Shown here: in pieces, positions 52,405 through 61,525 of the stretch
Layout of the letters: each line of letters begins with the position of its first letter
Position numbering within the stretch: position 1 is the first letter of the stretch
DNA from: an uncultured Cohaesibacter sp.
GTDB taxonomy: Bacteria; Pseudomonadota; Alphaproteobacteria; Rhizobiales; Cohaesibacteraceae
DNA: 64,000 nucleotides
Reading direction: 5' to 3'
Assembly (NCBI RefSeq): GCF_963662805.1
Contig: NZ_OY759869.1
Span: 529,501-593,500 of the forward strand
Translations under genes and position numbers: made by a program
The notes under the pieces: generated by a model
The model's input: the letters and a program-made list of their open reading frames with translations, nothing else
The model's database searches: none
What the model was told of the DNA's origin: nothing

Positions 52405-52438
52405 GCTCAGCGTGTGGTTGCTGAGCAGGGGGGACAGA

Positions 52439-53032
52439 ATGGACAGCGCAGCGCTCAAGGATACCAAGGCCCAGACCAGACGGACCATGAGGGCTCAACG
52501 CGATGCTGTTCCTGATGCCGAACGTGCCAAGCTTTCCCGTCTTTGCTGCGAAAATCTCCTTCAGCACGCTCCACTGGATCAGGCCGCCATTGTCGGTCTC
52601 TTCATGCCCATTCAGTCTGAAATCGATTCAACTCTTCTGATCCCGCCATTGCTGAAACGGGGTGCGGCGCTTGCCTTGCCTGTCCCGATCGGGCGAACAG
52701 GTATGTTGTTCCGCTCTTATAAAGAGGGTACCGAGCTGGTTGATGCCGGGTTCGGGACACGAGCACCCGGGCGTGGGGCTCGCGAGGTCATGCCGGATCT
52801 TCTGGTGATGCCGCTTCTGGCCTTTGATTCAGAGTGCAATCGCATCGGATATGGAGCCGGGCATTATGATCGCTACATCTCCGAACGCATCCTGTCCGGC
52901 TCTAAACCCATGCTCGTCGGACTGGCCTTCTCCTTTCAGCAACTGGACAAGGTGCCTGTGGGCGGTTATGACCTGCCACTGGATATGATTGTGACAGACA
53001 AGGATGTAATCCGGGCGCCTGAGGGCGACTAG
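52439..53032 (+). CDS. 5-formyltetrahydrofolate cyclo-ligase
   Basis: 197 aa from ATGGACAGCGCAGC. The ATP-binding basic start (DTKAQTRRTMRAQRDAV), LFMPIQSEIDSTLL and GYGAGHYDRYI signature of the family are present. It converts 5-formyl-THF to 5,10-methenyl-THF. Linked to 6S RNA in most proteobacteria. Confidence 0.92.
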   Translation: MDSAALKDTKAQTRRTMRAQRDAVPDAERAKLSRLCCENLLQHAPLDQAAIVGLFMPIQSEIDSTLLIPPLLKRGAALALPVPIGRTGMLFRSYKEGTELVDAGFGTRAPGRGAREVMPDLLVMPLLAFDSECNRIGYGAGHYDRYISERILSGSKPMLVGLAFSFQQLDKVPVGGYDLPLDMIVTDKDVIRAPEGD

Positions 53033-53050
53033 CCGGGTTCGAATGACCGA

Positions 53051-53884
53051 ATGCGATTGCTGTTCATTGGAGATATTGTCGGGCGGGCTGGACGAACCAT
53101 CGTTCTGAACAAGCTGCCCGGGTTGGTCGAGCGCCATAGCATCGACTTCGTCGTGATCAACGGGGAGAATTCGGCGGCCGGGTTCGGTATCACCGAAGCC
53201 ATCCTGCAGGATCTCGTCGATGCGGGCGGGGATGTCATCACAACCGGCAACCATGTGTGGGACCAGCGCGATGCTCTTGTCTTCTGCGAGCGACAGCCAG
53301 CTTTTCTCCGCCCGGTGAATTTTCCGTCCGGCGTACCCGGCAAGGGTGCCAATCTTTACACGGCCCGAAATGGTGCCAATGTCTTGGTGATCAATGCCAT
53401 GGGGCGGGTCTATATGGACGCTCTCGATTGTCCCTTCGCTGCCATCGACAAGGAACTGGCGGCATGTCCGCTTGGGGAATTTGCCGACGCGATCATCGTT
53501 GATTTTCATGCCGAGGCGACATCCGAAAAGGAAGCTATGGGGCATTTTCTTGACGGGCGTGCCAGCCTTGTTGTTGGCACCCACACCCATGTGCCGACCT
53601 CGGACTACCGGGTTCTGCCCGGCGGGACGGCCTACATGACCGATGCCGGGATGTGCGGCGACTATGACTCGGTGCTTGGCATGGAGAAGGATGAACCTGT
53701 GCGCCGGTTCCTCACGAAGGTTCCTTCAGGGCGCTATACGCCTTCGTTGGGCGACCCGACTCTTTGCGGCGTTGCGGTCGATACCGACGACCGGACGGGC
53801 CTTGCTGTTGCCATTGAGCCTTTGCGGATCGGCGGTCATCTTTCGCAACATATTCCTTCTTTTTGGGAAAAGAGCAGCAATTGA
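53051..53884 (+). CDS. YmdB-like metallophosphoesterase (TIGR00282)
   Basis: 277 aa. Metal ligands are in the family order: MRLLFIGDIVGRAGR, VINGENSAAGFGIT, TTGNHVWDQRD, VDFHAEATSEKEAM and VVGTHTHVPTSDYRVLP. In Bacillus, YmdB hydrolyses 2',3'-cAMP and affects development; substrate here is not shown. It follows the cyclo-ligase by 18 bp in an operon. Confidence 0.9.
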   Translation: MRLLFIGDIVGRAGRTIVLNKLPGLVERHSIDFVVINGENSAAGFGITEAILQDLVDAGGDVITTGNHVWDQRDALVFCERQPAFLRPVNFPSGVPGKGANLYTARNGANVLVINAMGRVYMDALDCPFAAIDKELAACPLGEFADAIIVDFHAEATSEKEAMGHFLDGRASLVVGTHTHVPTSDYRVLPGGTAYMTDAGMCGDYDSVLGMEKDEPVRRFLTKVPSGRYTPSLGDPTLCGVAVDTDDRTGLAVAIEPLRIGGHLSQHIPSFWEKSSN

Positions 53885-54018
53885 GCCAGCTTTGGCTAGG
53901 CAGGACCATGAGATGGCTTGATCTTTGCCGTGCTCTTGTGGCATGACCTGCAACAAATTTTGAAACGCCCCGATGGTTCCATCTGGTGGCGATCATCAAG
54001 ACATATGGAAAACAGGAT

Positions 54019-54768
54019 ATGGCAGGCCATTCAAAATTCAAGAACATCATGTATCGCAAGGGCGCTCAGGATGCCAAGCGGTCCAAGTTGTTCTCAAAGC
54101 TTTCCAAAGAGATTACCGTTGCGGCCAAAATGGGTGGCGGCGACCCGGATTCGAATGCTCGCCTGCGTCTGGCCATCCAGAACGCCCGTGGCCAGTCTAT
54201 GCCGAAAGACAACATCGATCGCGCCATCAAGAAGGCTGAGGCCGGTGATGAAGGCAACTTCGATGAGGTTCGCTACGAAGGGTACGGTCCGGGCGGCACC
54301 GCTGTTGTTGTCGAAGCGCTGACTGACAACCGCAACCGCACTGCTTCGAACGTGCGTGCTGCCTTCACCAAGAATGGTGGCTCTCTTGGCGAGACCGGTT
54401 CGGTCGCCTTCATGTTCGACCGCGTTGGCGAGCTGGTCTATCCGGCCGAAGTTGGCGATGCAGATACGGTTCTGGAAGCTGCCATTGAGGCTGGTGCCGA
54501 TGACGTTGTCAGCGATGAGGACGGTCACACCATCTACACCAGCTTTGAAGACATGATCGAAGTCGGCAAGGCACTCGAGGAAGCGCTCGGCAAGGAAGCC
54601 GAATCCCAGAAAGCGATCTGGAAGGCGCAGAACGAGATTGATGTGGATGCGGAAAAAGCTGGCACGATCATGAAGCTGATGAACGCTCTGGAAGACGATG
54701 ACGACGTGCAGAACGTCTATTCCAACTTCACCATGAGCGACGAAGTGATGGCATCGCTGGAAGGCTGA
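54019..54768 (+). CDS. YebC/PmpR-family transcriptional or translational regulator
   Basis: 249 aa from MAGHSKFKNIMYRKGAQD, the family start. It has the ITVAAKMGGGDPDSNARLRL helix and the FNIDR-like DNIDRAIKKAEAG segment. The family is linked to DNA-binding regulation and, more recently, to relief of polyproline stalling. It precedes the ruv genes, separated by a small opposite-strand operon. Confidence 0.93.
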   Translation: MAGHSKFKNIMYRKGAQDAKRSKLFSKLSKEITVAAKMGGGDPDSNARLRLAIQNARGQSMPKDNIDRAIKKAEAGDEGNFDEVRYEGYGPGGTAVVVEALTDNRNRTASNVRAAFTKNGGSLGETGSVAFMFDRVGELVYPAEVGDADTVLEAAIEAGADDVVSDEDGHTIYTSFEDMIEVGKALEEALGKEAESQKAIWKAQNEIDVDAEKAGTIMKLMNALEDDDDVQNVYSNFTMSDEVMASLEG

Positions 54769-54798
54769 GCCTTCAAGGTTTGGCTTCAAGGATTGATA

Positions 54799-54833
54799 GC
54801 CTCGCCCGACCGTGTGTCGTGGCGGGGCTTTTT
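54799..54833 (+). terminator. Terminator between yebC and the LysE operon
   Basis: GCCTCGCC pairs with GGCGGGGC (one G-U), followed by TTTTT. It lies where two operons meet tail to tail and overlaps the LysE stop by two bases. Confidence 0.75.
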
Positions 54834-55464
54834 ATTGGCTGGCCGTCGTGGTCAGAACCTTGATGCTGGCCGCGCCGAACAGCATCGCGAAAATGCCTTC
54901 AAGAGCGCGGCGGCTCTTGCGATATCCGGCGACGATGGGCTTGCTGGCAAACAGCAGGGCATAGAGATGGCAGACGAAGGCACTCTGGCAGCCGAGGGCC
55001 AGAACGACGGTCATCAGATCCATCGCGGTTGCCTCCTTGGGCAGGCCAAGGGCGTAGATCGATCCCAGAAACAGGATGGCTTTCGGGTTGGTCAAGTGGA
55101 TGGCGAGGCCTTTGAGATAAGTGCGCTTGAGGCTCAACTGCGCCCCTTCAAGAATGTCGTGATCTTCAAGCGACGGTGTCAGCGCCGAACGGGCTGACTT
55201 GATTGCAAGGTAGAAGAGATAGGCCGCGCCGACATATTTCAGTGTGGCGAACAGCCATGCGTTGGCCATCATCACGGTTCCCATGCCCAGCGCTGCCGCC
55301 GTCGACCAGAAAAGCGAACCGGTGGTGATGCCCGAGGCCAGCACCAGACCATGCTTGCGACCAGCTTTCATTGATGTGCCCGCGATGGCGAGGGTCGCCG
55401 GTCCCGGGCTGGCCATGGCGATCAGAGCTGCACCCAGAATGAGGGGAAGGTTGATGTCGGTCAC
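54832..55464 (-). CDS. LysE/RhtB-family amino-acid exporter
   Basis: 210 aa, six hydrophobic segments. Family start LILGAALIAMASPGPATLAIAG with the conserved PGP and GRKHGLVLASGITTGSLFW. It exports amino acids or related small molecules. Its start overlaps the stop of the upstream gene by four bases. Confidence 0.9.
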   Translation of the reverse strand: MTDINLPLILGAALIAMASPGPATLAIAGTSMKAGRKHGLVLASGITTGSLFWSTAAALGMGTVMMANAWLFATLKYVGAAYLFYLAIKSARSALTPSLEDHDILEGAQLSLKRTYLKGLAIHLTNPKAILFLGSIYALGLPKEATAMDLMTVVLALGCQSAFVCHLYALLFASKPIVAGYRKSRRALEGIFAMLFGAASIKVLTTTASQ

Positions 55465-56243
55465 GAGCGAGAGGATCCTGATTTGCGCTTGGAGCGGCGT
55501 TTGCGTGAGGGCCTATTCTTCTTGCGCGTTGTGGGTTTGTCAAATGGCTTGTTTGCGGGCGAACTGGTCTTGTGAGCCTTTCCTGAAGGCTGGAGTTCTC
55601 CATATCGGAACCAGACTTCATCCAGGATGAAGGCGAGGATGAAGAAGATCACCAATCCTCGTGTCGCCATGCGTTGGGTGGTGATGGGATTGGTCTGCAC
55701 GGTCTGCGGGACGAAATAGCCCACATAGGATTCATGGCTGGTGACGAAGTCGGGGTCTTTATAATGGGAGGCGAAGAAGTCGAATTCGGTTTGCGGTGAG
55801 GGTGCGAAAGTCCCTTCGATCTTTTCGGCAAAGCCTGTCTCGCGGCCGTTCCTCAACCAGTAGAAGGCGGTGCCATCGGTGTAGCAGGTGTAATAGCGGG
55901 TTGACTCGCGGGGGTGGTTGTTGAGGTAGGACCGCAAGGTGACAATACCATCCATTGAAGCGCACCGACTGCCGTAAAATCGGCTGGGGCTTGCGAAGGG
56001 GTCATATTTGACCAGCGCGAGCTGATAGACGAAGAAGACGAGCATCGCGAAGATGAAGAGGAACATCCGCTTCAGACGATCACCGCTGACGGTGCTCATT
56101 GGGATGCCGATAAATACCGCCAGAGTGAGGAAGAGTATGCCTCCCCACACCGCACTGACCTGAAGGGAAAGGTAGCTGGCAAGGGTGACGGCTCCCAGAA
56201 ACCAGAGAAGGGTGATGAAAATCGATTTGACAGGGGAGAACAT
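55461..56243 (-). CDS. Hypothetical membrane protein
   Basis: 260 aa from ATGTTCTCCCCTGTC. Three N-terminal hydrophobic helices (SIFITLLWFLGAVTLASYL, GGILFLTLAVFIGIPM, MFLFIFAMLVFFVYQLALV), a central ~110-residue soluble region with two Cys, one late helix (GLVIFFILAFILDEVWF) and a very basic Lys/Arg tail. No known family. It is co-transcribed with LysE. Confidence 0.7.
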   Translation of the reverse strand: MFSPVKSIFITLLWFLGAVTLASYLSLQVSAVWGGILFLTLAVFIGIPMSTVSGDRLKRMFLFIFAMLVFFVYQLALVKYDPFASPSRFYGSRCASMDGIVTLRSYLNNHPRESTRYYTCYTDGTAFYWLRNGRETGFAEKIEGTFAPSPQTEFDFFASHYKDPDFVTSHESYVGYFVPQTVQTNPITTQRMATRGLVIFFILAFILDEVWFRYGELQPSGKAHKTSSPANKPFDKPTTRKKNRPSRKRRSKRKSGSSRS

Positions 56244-56371
56244 GGCTGTCTTCTGGTGGTGTCTTGTTGCTATTGTGTTGCATGGTTGCACAAGAGGCGG
56301 AGAAGTCAATTCCTGTTTGTACTGAGAGTTTGTTCTGGTATTGTTCGGGTATGTTGGGTAAGGATTAGGCC

Positions 56372-56875
56372 ATGAAAACGCATCCGATCCGAATCGTGGG
56401 ATTTGATCCCGGGCTCCGTCGTACCGGCTGGGGGGCGATTGACGTGATCAGCAATCGGCTGATTTTCGTCGGTTCCGGCCTCATCACGTCTGACGGCAAG
56501 CTTGATCTTGCCAGCCGCCTTTTGCAATTGCATAACGGCGTCATGGAGGTTCTTGAACACCATGACCCCAACGAGGTTGCGGTTGAACAGACGTTCGTGA
56601 ACAAGGATGCGGCAGCGACGCTCAAGCTCGGGCAGGCGCGGGCGATTGCCCTTCTGGCTCCAGCCCAGCGCGGGCTCGAGGTTGCCGAATATGCGCCCAA
56701 CGCGGTCAAGAAGACCGTTGTCGGGGTGGGGCATGCGGACAAGAACCAGGTTCAGACCATGGTCAAGATGCTGTTGCCCAAGGCGCAGTTTGACAGCGAA
56801 GATGCTGCCGATGCGCTGGCCATCGCCATTTGCCACGCCCATCAGCGCGGACAGAAGGCTTACAAGATCGCCTGA
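56372..56875 (+). CDS. ruvC: Holliday junction resolvase RuvC
   Basis: 167 aa. Catalytic acids are visible in IVGFDPGLRRTGWG, VAVEQTFVNKDAA and SEDAADALAIAICH. It cleaves Holliday junctions after branch migration by RuvAB, whose genes follow directly. Confidence 0.95.
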   Translation: MKTHPIRIVGFDPGLRRTGWGAIDVISNRLIFVGSGLITSDGKLDLASRLLQLHNGVMEVLEHHDPNEVAVEQTFVNKDAAATLKLGQARAIALLAPAQRGLEVAEYAPNAVKKTVVGVGHADKNQVQTMVKMLLPKAQFDSEDAADALAIAICHAHQRGQKAYKIA

Positions 56876-56910
56876 AAGGCGGTTGTCTGTGAAATGGGCG
56901 GGAACGCTGG

Positions 56911-57528
56911 ATGATTGGCAAACTCAAGGGTTTGATTGACGAATATGCCGATACCTATGTCATCGTCGATGTGGGTGGGGTTGGCTATGAAGTATATTGT
57001 TCGGGACAGACGCTTCAGGCTCTGCCTCCCGTGGGAGAAGCGGCAACGGTGTTGATCGAAACCCATGTGCGGGAAGATCAGATCAAGCTGTTCGGCTTTG
57101 CCACGGCGTTGGAGCGGGACTGGTTCCGCCTGCTGACGACCGTGCAGGGTGTGGGGCAGAAGGTGGCGCTTGCCATCCTGTCAACCCTGAAGATTTCCGA
57201 GCTGACGTCGGCCATTGCCCTTCAGGACAAGGCTATGGTCGCGCGCACGCCCGGCGTTGGCCCAAAGGTCGCTCAGCGCATTGTCTCCGAACTCAAGGAT
57301 AAGACGCCGGGGCTTTCGGCGACCGATAGCGCTGTTGCCTCGCTGCAGGCAGAGATCGAGATGGCGGCCGCGCCCAAGGCAATGGCCGAGGCGGTTTCGG
57401 CTCTGACCAATCTTGGTTATGCTCAAATGCAGGCCAGTGCGGCGGTTGCCACGGTGATGAAACGCGAAGGGGATGGGCTGCAGACAGCGGCGCTCATTCG
57501 CCATGCGCTCAAGGAGCTTAGTCAATGA
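56911..57528 (+). CDS. ruvA: Holliday junction DNA helicase subunit RuvA
   Basis: 205 aa. Starts MIGKLKGLIDEYADTYVIVDVGGVGYEV; OB fold, HhH motifs (LLTTVQGVGQKVALAILS, ARTPGVGPKVAQRIVSEL) and C-terminal domain III are all present. It binds the junction and loads RuvB. Four-base overlap with ruvB. Confidence 0.96.
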   Translation: MIGKLKGLIDEYADTYVIVDVGGVGYEVYCSGQTLQALPPVGEAATVLIETHVREDQIKLFGFATALERDWFRLLTTVQGVGQKVALAILSTLKISELTSAIALQDKAMVARTPGVGPKVAQRIVSELKDKTPGLSATDSAVASLQAEIEMAAAPKAMAEAVSALTNLGYAQMQASAAVATVMKREGDGLQTAALIRHALKELSQ

Positions 57529-58577
57529 TCGAAGAGGAAGGGCGGCTTGTTTCGGCTGCGTCGGGAGAAGAAGACACCGATCGCACCCTCAGACCGCAAA
57601 TGCTCGATGACTTTGTCGGGCAGGCGCAGGCGAGGGCGAACCTTTCGATCTTCATTGAGGCGGCCCGTGCGCGCAAGGAAGCGCTCGATCATGTGCTGTT
57701 CGTCGGCCCTCCGGGACTTGGCAAGACGACGCTCGCCCAGATCGTCAGTCGCGAGCTTGGGGTGAATTTCAAGTCGACCTCCGGTCCGGTGATCGCCAAG
57801 GCTGGGGATCTGGCCGCGCTTCTGACCAATCTCGAGGAGAATGACGTTCTCTTCATCGACGAGATCCACCGGCTCAATCCGGCCGTCGAAGAGATTCTCT
57901 ATCCGGCCATGGAGGATTTCCAACTCGACCTGATCATCGGTGAGGGGCCTGCCGCCCGCTCGGTGAAGATCGATCTGGCCAAATTCACCCTTGTTGCCGC
58001 GACGACGCGCCTCGGTCTTCTGACGACGCCCTTGCGCGACCGCTTTGGGATTCCGGTGAGGCTCAATTTCTACACGGTTGAAGAGCTCGAATATATCGTC
58101 ACGCGCGGGGCTCGCCTGATGGGGGTTGCCATCACCAAGGAAGGGGCGGTGGAGATCGCCCGCCGATCTCGCGGGACACCCCGCATTGCCGGGCGCCTTT
58201 TGCGCCGGGTCAGGGATGTGGCCATCGTGCAGGCCGGAGGGCGCATAGACTGCGACGTTGCGGACAGGGCGTTGCGGATGTTGGAAGTTGACAATGAAGG
58301 TCTCGACGCCCTAGACAGACGCTATCTCACCCTCATCGCCACATCCTTTGGTGGCGGGCCTGTCGGCATCGAAACGATTGCAGCGGCCTTGTCCGAACCA
58401 CGGGATGCCATCGAGGAAATCATCGAGCCTTATCTGATCCAGCAGGGTTTCATTCAGCGCACGCCGCGAGGACGCCTGTTGGCGCCCAAGGCTTTTGCCC
58501 ATTTGGGACTGGCCGTGCCGCAGAGAGACACTCCACCGCAAATGGGATTGTTTGCGGAAGGATTGGATGATGCCTGA
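57525..58577 (+). CDS. ruvB: Holliday junction DNA helicase subunit RuvB
   Basis: 350 aa. Walker A FVGPPGLGKTTLAQI, Walker B DVLFIDEIHRL, sensor 1 VAATTRLGLLT, sensor 2 RSRGTPRIAGRLLRR and the winged-helix end GFIQRTPRGRLL are present. It is the motor for branch migration. It overlaps the next gene by 11 bases. Confidence 0.97.
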   Translation: MIEEEGRLVSAASGEEDTDRTLRPQMLDDFVGQAQARANLSIFIEAARARKEALDHVLFVGPPGLGKTTLAQIVSRELGVNFKSTSGPVIAKAGDLAALLTNLEENDVLFIDEIHRLNPAVEEILYPAMEDFQLDLIIGEGPAARSVKIDLAKFTLVAATTRLGLLTTPLRDRFGIPVRLNFYTVEELEYIVTRGARLMGVAITKEGAVEIARRSRGTPRIAGRLLRRVRDVAIVQAGGRIDCDVADRALRMLEVDNEGLDALDRRYLTLIATSFGGGPVGIETIAAALSEPRDAIEEIIEPYLIQQGFIQRTPRGRLLAPKAFAHLGLAVPQRDTPPQMGLFAEGLDDA

Positions 58578-59034
58578 GCATCAGCATAAAAGTGAATGGT
58601 CAGATCTTGATGGTCGGCTGACCGGCTTCGGCCATTGCCAGAAATTCAGGGTCTATTATGAGGACACGGATTTCTCCGGCATTGTCTATCACGCCAATTA
58701 TCTCAAGTTCATCGAGCGGGGTCGGTCGGACTATATCCGCCTGCTTGGCGTGCATCACAGTGACCTTGATGCACCGGAGCATGGCGAGCGTCTGGCGATG
58801 GCCGTACGGCACATGGACATCAATTTCATCAAGTCGGCGCGCATCGACGACATTCTCGTGGTCGAGACCCGGGTTGGCGAAATCAGGGGTGCGAGGCTGG
58901 TTCTGGACCAGCAAATCCTGCGTGATAAAGAAATCCTGTTTACAGCGCGAGTGACCGTTGTGGTTATCAATCGCGAGGGAAAGCCGCGCAGATTGCCCAA
59001 ATTGATGGTCGATGCTTTGACATCTCAGGGCTGA
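58567..59034 (+). CDS. ybgC: Tol-Pal-associated acyl-CoA thioesterase YbgC
   Basis: 155 aa from ATGATGCCTGAGC. Hot-dog thioesterase features: YYEDTDFSGIVYHANYLKFIERGRSDY with the catalytic Asp, then VRHMDINFIKSARIDD. First gene of the Tol-Pal cluster, here coupled to ruvB. It probably acts on acyl-CoA or acyl-ACP at the membrane. Confidence 0.92.
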   Translation: MMPEHQHKSEWSDLDGRLTGFGHCQKFRVYYEDTDFSGIVYHANYLKFIERGRSDYIRLLGVHHSDLDAPEHGERLAMAVRHMDINFIKSARIDDILVVETRVGEIRGARLVLDQQILRDKEILFTARVTVVVINREGKPRRLPKLMVDALTSQG

Positions 59035-59250
59035 AATCGGCCAGATTTCAATTGAGTGCCTGAAAACAAATCTTCGCGATTTAAGCATTCATTAACCATA
59101 ATGTTGCCTTCTCGTCCGTAATATGCTTTGCGTCACAAGAGCTTCTGATCCAAGTTTTGACAAAATCTGCTGACAAAAGGTGTCGCGAATTTTGCAAGGT
59201 TGGACCGGACAGCTCATTTGTGTGTTTCGGTCAAGAAAGGACATAGATCC

Positions 59251-59961
59251 ATGCCCAATGAGGTTGCCCAGACAGCCCTAGCCAACGCCCATGTTGAACT
59301 GTCGCTGATCTCGTTGTTTCTTCAGGCTCATATTGTCGTCAAGTTCGTCATGATTGGCCTGATGATGGCGTCTGTCTGGTCATGGACGATCATTATAGAC
59401 AAGGCCATTCTCTACTCGCGCACCAAGCGGCAGATGGATCGTTTCGAAAAGGTCTTCTGGTCCGGACAGTCGCTCGAAGAACTCTATCGCACCCTCTCGG
59501 GGCGGCCCAATCATGCCATGGCGGCGCTTTTTGTAGCCGCGATGCGAGAATGGAAGCGAAGTTTTGAGGGCCATGCGCGATCGGTTGCCGGGTTGCCTGC
59601 GCGCATCGAGAAGGTGCTTGATGTGACGCTCGCCCGCGAGGTTGACCGGCTCGAAAAGCGCTTGTTGTTCCTTGCCACAGTTGGCTCGGCTGCACCGTTC
59701 GTCGGTCTGTTCGGTACCGTCTGGGGGATCATGAACTCCTTCCAGGGCATCGCTGCATCCAAGAGTACCTCTCTTGCGGTTGTTGCACCGGGTATTGCCG
59801 AGGCATTGTTTGCGACTGCCATCGGCCTTCTGGCCGCTATTCCCGCCGTTATCGCCTACAACAAGCTGGCCTCCATCGCGTCGCAACATGCCTTGCGGCT
59901 TGAAGGCTTTGCGGATGAGTTTTCCGCCATTCTGTCCCGTCTGATGGATGAAAGGGGATAA
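59251..59961 (+). CDS. tolQ: Tol-Pal system protein TolQ
   Basis: 236 aa from ATGCCCAATGAGG with upstream AAGAAAGGA. Three membrane helices; TM2/TM3 carry LFLATVGSAAPFVGLFGTVWGIMNSF and IAEALFATAIGLLAAIPAVIAYN, the proton-channel core. It forms the TolQR motor with TolR. The 217 bp before it carry the likely tol promoter. Confidence 0.95.
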   Translation: MPNEVAQTALANAHVELSLISLFLQAHIVVKFVMIGLMMASVWSWTIIIDKAILYSRTKRQMDRFEKVFWSGQSLEELYRTLSGRPNHAMAALFVAAMREWKRSFEGHARSVAGLPARIEKVLDVTLAREVDRLEKRLLFLATVGSAAPFVGLFGTVWGIMNSFQGIAASKSTSLAVVAPGIAEALFATAIGLLAAIPAVIAYNKLASIASQHALRLEGFADEFSAILSRLMDERG

Positions 59962-59964
59962 GAT

Positions 59965-60417
59965 ATGGCTTTGGGATCCATGGGAACTCCGGGCGGAGGA
60001 CGTCGACGAGGCGCTCGCCGTGCCATGCGGCACAGGCCGGTTGCCGAGATCAACGTGACGCCACTGGTCGACGTCATGCTGGTGCTGCTCATTATCTTCA
60101 TGGTGTCGGCTCCGATGATGACGGTCGGCGTGCCGCTTGACCTGCCTCAGAGTCAGGCCAATGCCCTGTCGAGCCAGACCGAGCCCCTCACGCTATCGAT
60201 CCGTCAGGATGGATCGCTCTATCTTCAGGATCAGCCCGTAGAAGCGGACAAGCTGATCGAAACCCTGCTCAGCGTGGCCGAGAATGGCTACAACGAGCGG
60301 ATCTTCGTCCGAGGCGACAAGAATGCCGATTACGGCAGCATCATGCGGGTGATGGGCGCGATGAACCGTGCCGGTTTCACCAAGATTGGTCTTGTCAGCA
60401 CCGAGGAGCTTCGTTAA
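59965..60417 (+). CDS. tolR: Tol-Pal system protein TolR
   Basis: 150 aa. One membrane helix with the essential Asp in INVTPLVDVMLVLLIIFMVSAP, and a periplasmic ExbD/TolR domain (VFVRGDKNADYGSIMRVM-like IFVRGDKNADYGSIMRVMGA). The N-terminus is unusually Gly/Arg-rich. It works with TolQ to transmit proton energy to TolA. Confidence 0.95.
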   Translation: MALGSMGTPGGGRRRGARRAMRHRPVAEINVTPLVDVMLVLLIIFMVSAPMMTVGVPLDLPQSQANALSSQTEPLTLSIRQDGSLYLQDQPVEADKLIETLLSVAENGYNERIFVRGDKNADYGSIMRVMGAMNRAGFTKIGLVSTEELR

Positions 60418-60423
60418 GCGCTT

Positions 60424-61368
60424 ATGCGGAATGTCGGCTTCATTGCATCGAGTATTGGACATATTGTCCTTCTCGGTTGGGGGCTTATCAGCCTTCCGGC
60501 GGCGGAGACGCATGACGTTTCCGAGCTTGAGATTCTGCCTGTCGAACTTGTCTCCATCGCCGATGTTACCGATGTGAAGAAGGGGGATTCCAAGGCGGAA
60601 GTGCAGGAAGAGGTAAAGGAAAAGACCATCAAGGCGCCTGAGCCGGAAGAGCCCAAGCCGGACCCCATTCCCGACGTCAAGCCCGCGCCCAAGCCGGAGC
60701 CTCCGAAGGCAGCGCCGCCACCTGAGCCCGAGCCGACGCCTCCCGAACCGGAACCCAAGCCGGAGCCGCAGCCCACGCCTTCGCCTGAGCCGAAAGCTCA
60801 GCCGGAACCGCAACCGGAGCCCCAGCCAGAACCTGAACCTGAGCCGAAGGTCGAGAACACGCCTCCTCCTCCGCCGCAGCCGGTTGCCGCCCTGCCGAAA
60901 GTGCGTCCAAAGCCCCCGGTCAAGACGCCGCCCAAGCAGAAGCGGGAATTTGATGCTGACGCGTTGAAGGCGCTTGCCAACAAGGCTGAGCCGGCCGCAA
61001 ATGCTGCGCCAAGCCTTGATGATCAGAGCGCGTCATTCGGCTCTCGCAACGGGAAACAGGCTGCTGCCATGACCCAGAGCGAACTGGATGCCTTGCGATC
61101 CCAGATTGCCCGTTGCTGGTCACCTCCGGTTGGTGCCGCCGATGCGTCACAATTGCGTGTCAGGATCGAATTCGGACTGGATCAGCAGGGCAACGTGACG
61201 TCGGGGCCGCAGCCCATCGAGTATCCTGCCAATCAGTTCGGCATTGCTGCGGTGGAAAGTGCCATGCGTGCTGTGCGTCGTTGTGCTCCCTACAGCAACC
61301 TGCCGCTCGACAAATATGATTCCTGGCGCCAGGTGCTCATCACGTTTGACCCCAGCGAAATGTTCTAA
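60424..61368 (+). CDS. tolA: Tol-Pal system protein TolA
   Basis: 314 aa. A short N-terminal membrane helix (FIASSIGHIVLLGWGLISL) is followed by a ~130-residue Pro/Glu/Lys-rich spacer (repeated PEPEP-type elements), then a C-terminal TolA/TonB-like domain (LRSQIARCWSPPVGAADA, IEFGLDQQGNVTSGPQ). The long repeats explain the spurious antisense Ser/Gly frames here. Confidence 0.92.
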   Translation: MRNVGFIASSIGHIVLLGWGLISLPAAETHDVSELEILPVELVSIADVTDVKKGDSKAEVQEEVKEKTIKAPEPEEPKPDPIPDVKPAPKPEPPKAAPPPEPEPTPPEPEPKPEPQPTPSPEPKAQPEPQPEPQPEPEPEPKVENTPPPPPQPVAALPKVRPKPPVKTPPKQKREFDADALKALANKAEPAANAAPSLDDQSASFGSRNGKQAAAMTQSELDALRSQIARCWSPPVGAADASQLRVRIEFGLDQQGNVTSGPQPIEYPANQFGIAAVESAMRAVRRCAPYSNLPLDKYDSWRQVLITFDPSEMF

Positions 61369-61525
61369 TTGCTGGGCAACAGGGAACCCGAACGGGAAAA
61401 AGCCGTTTATTTGGCTGACTGCGATAAAAATTTTAAGCCGGGCCATTGCCTGACCCGGCTGACATGGAAAGAATGACTGAGGATCGGGCCAGATGTGGTC
61501 TGGACTAGACAGGAAGAAGATCGAG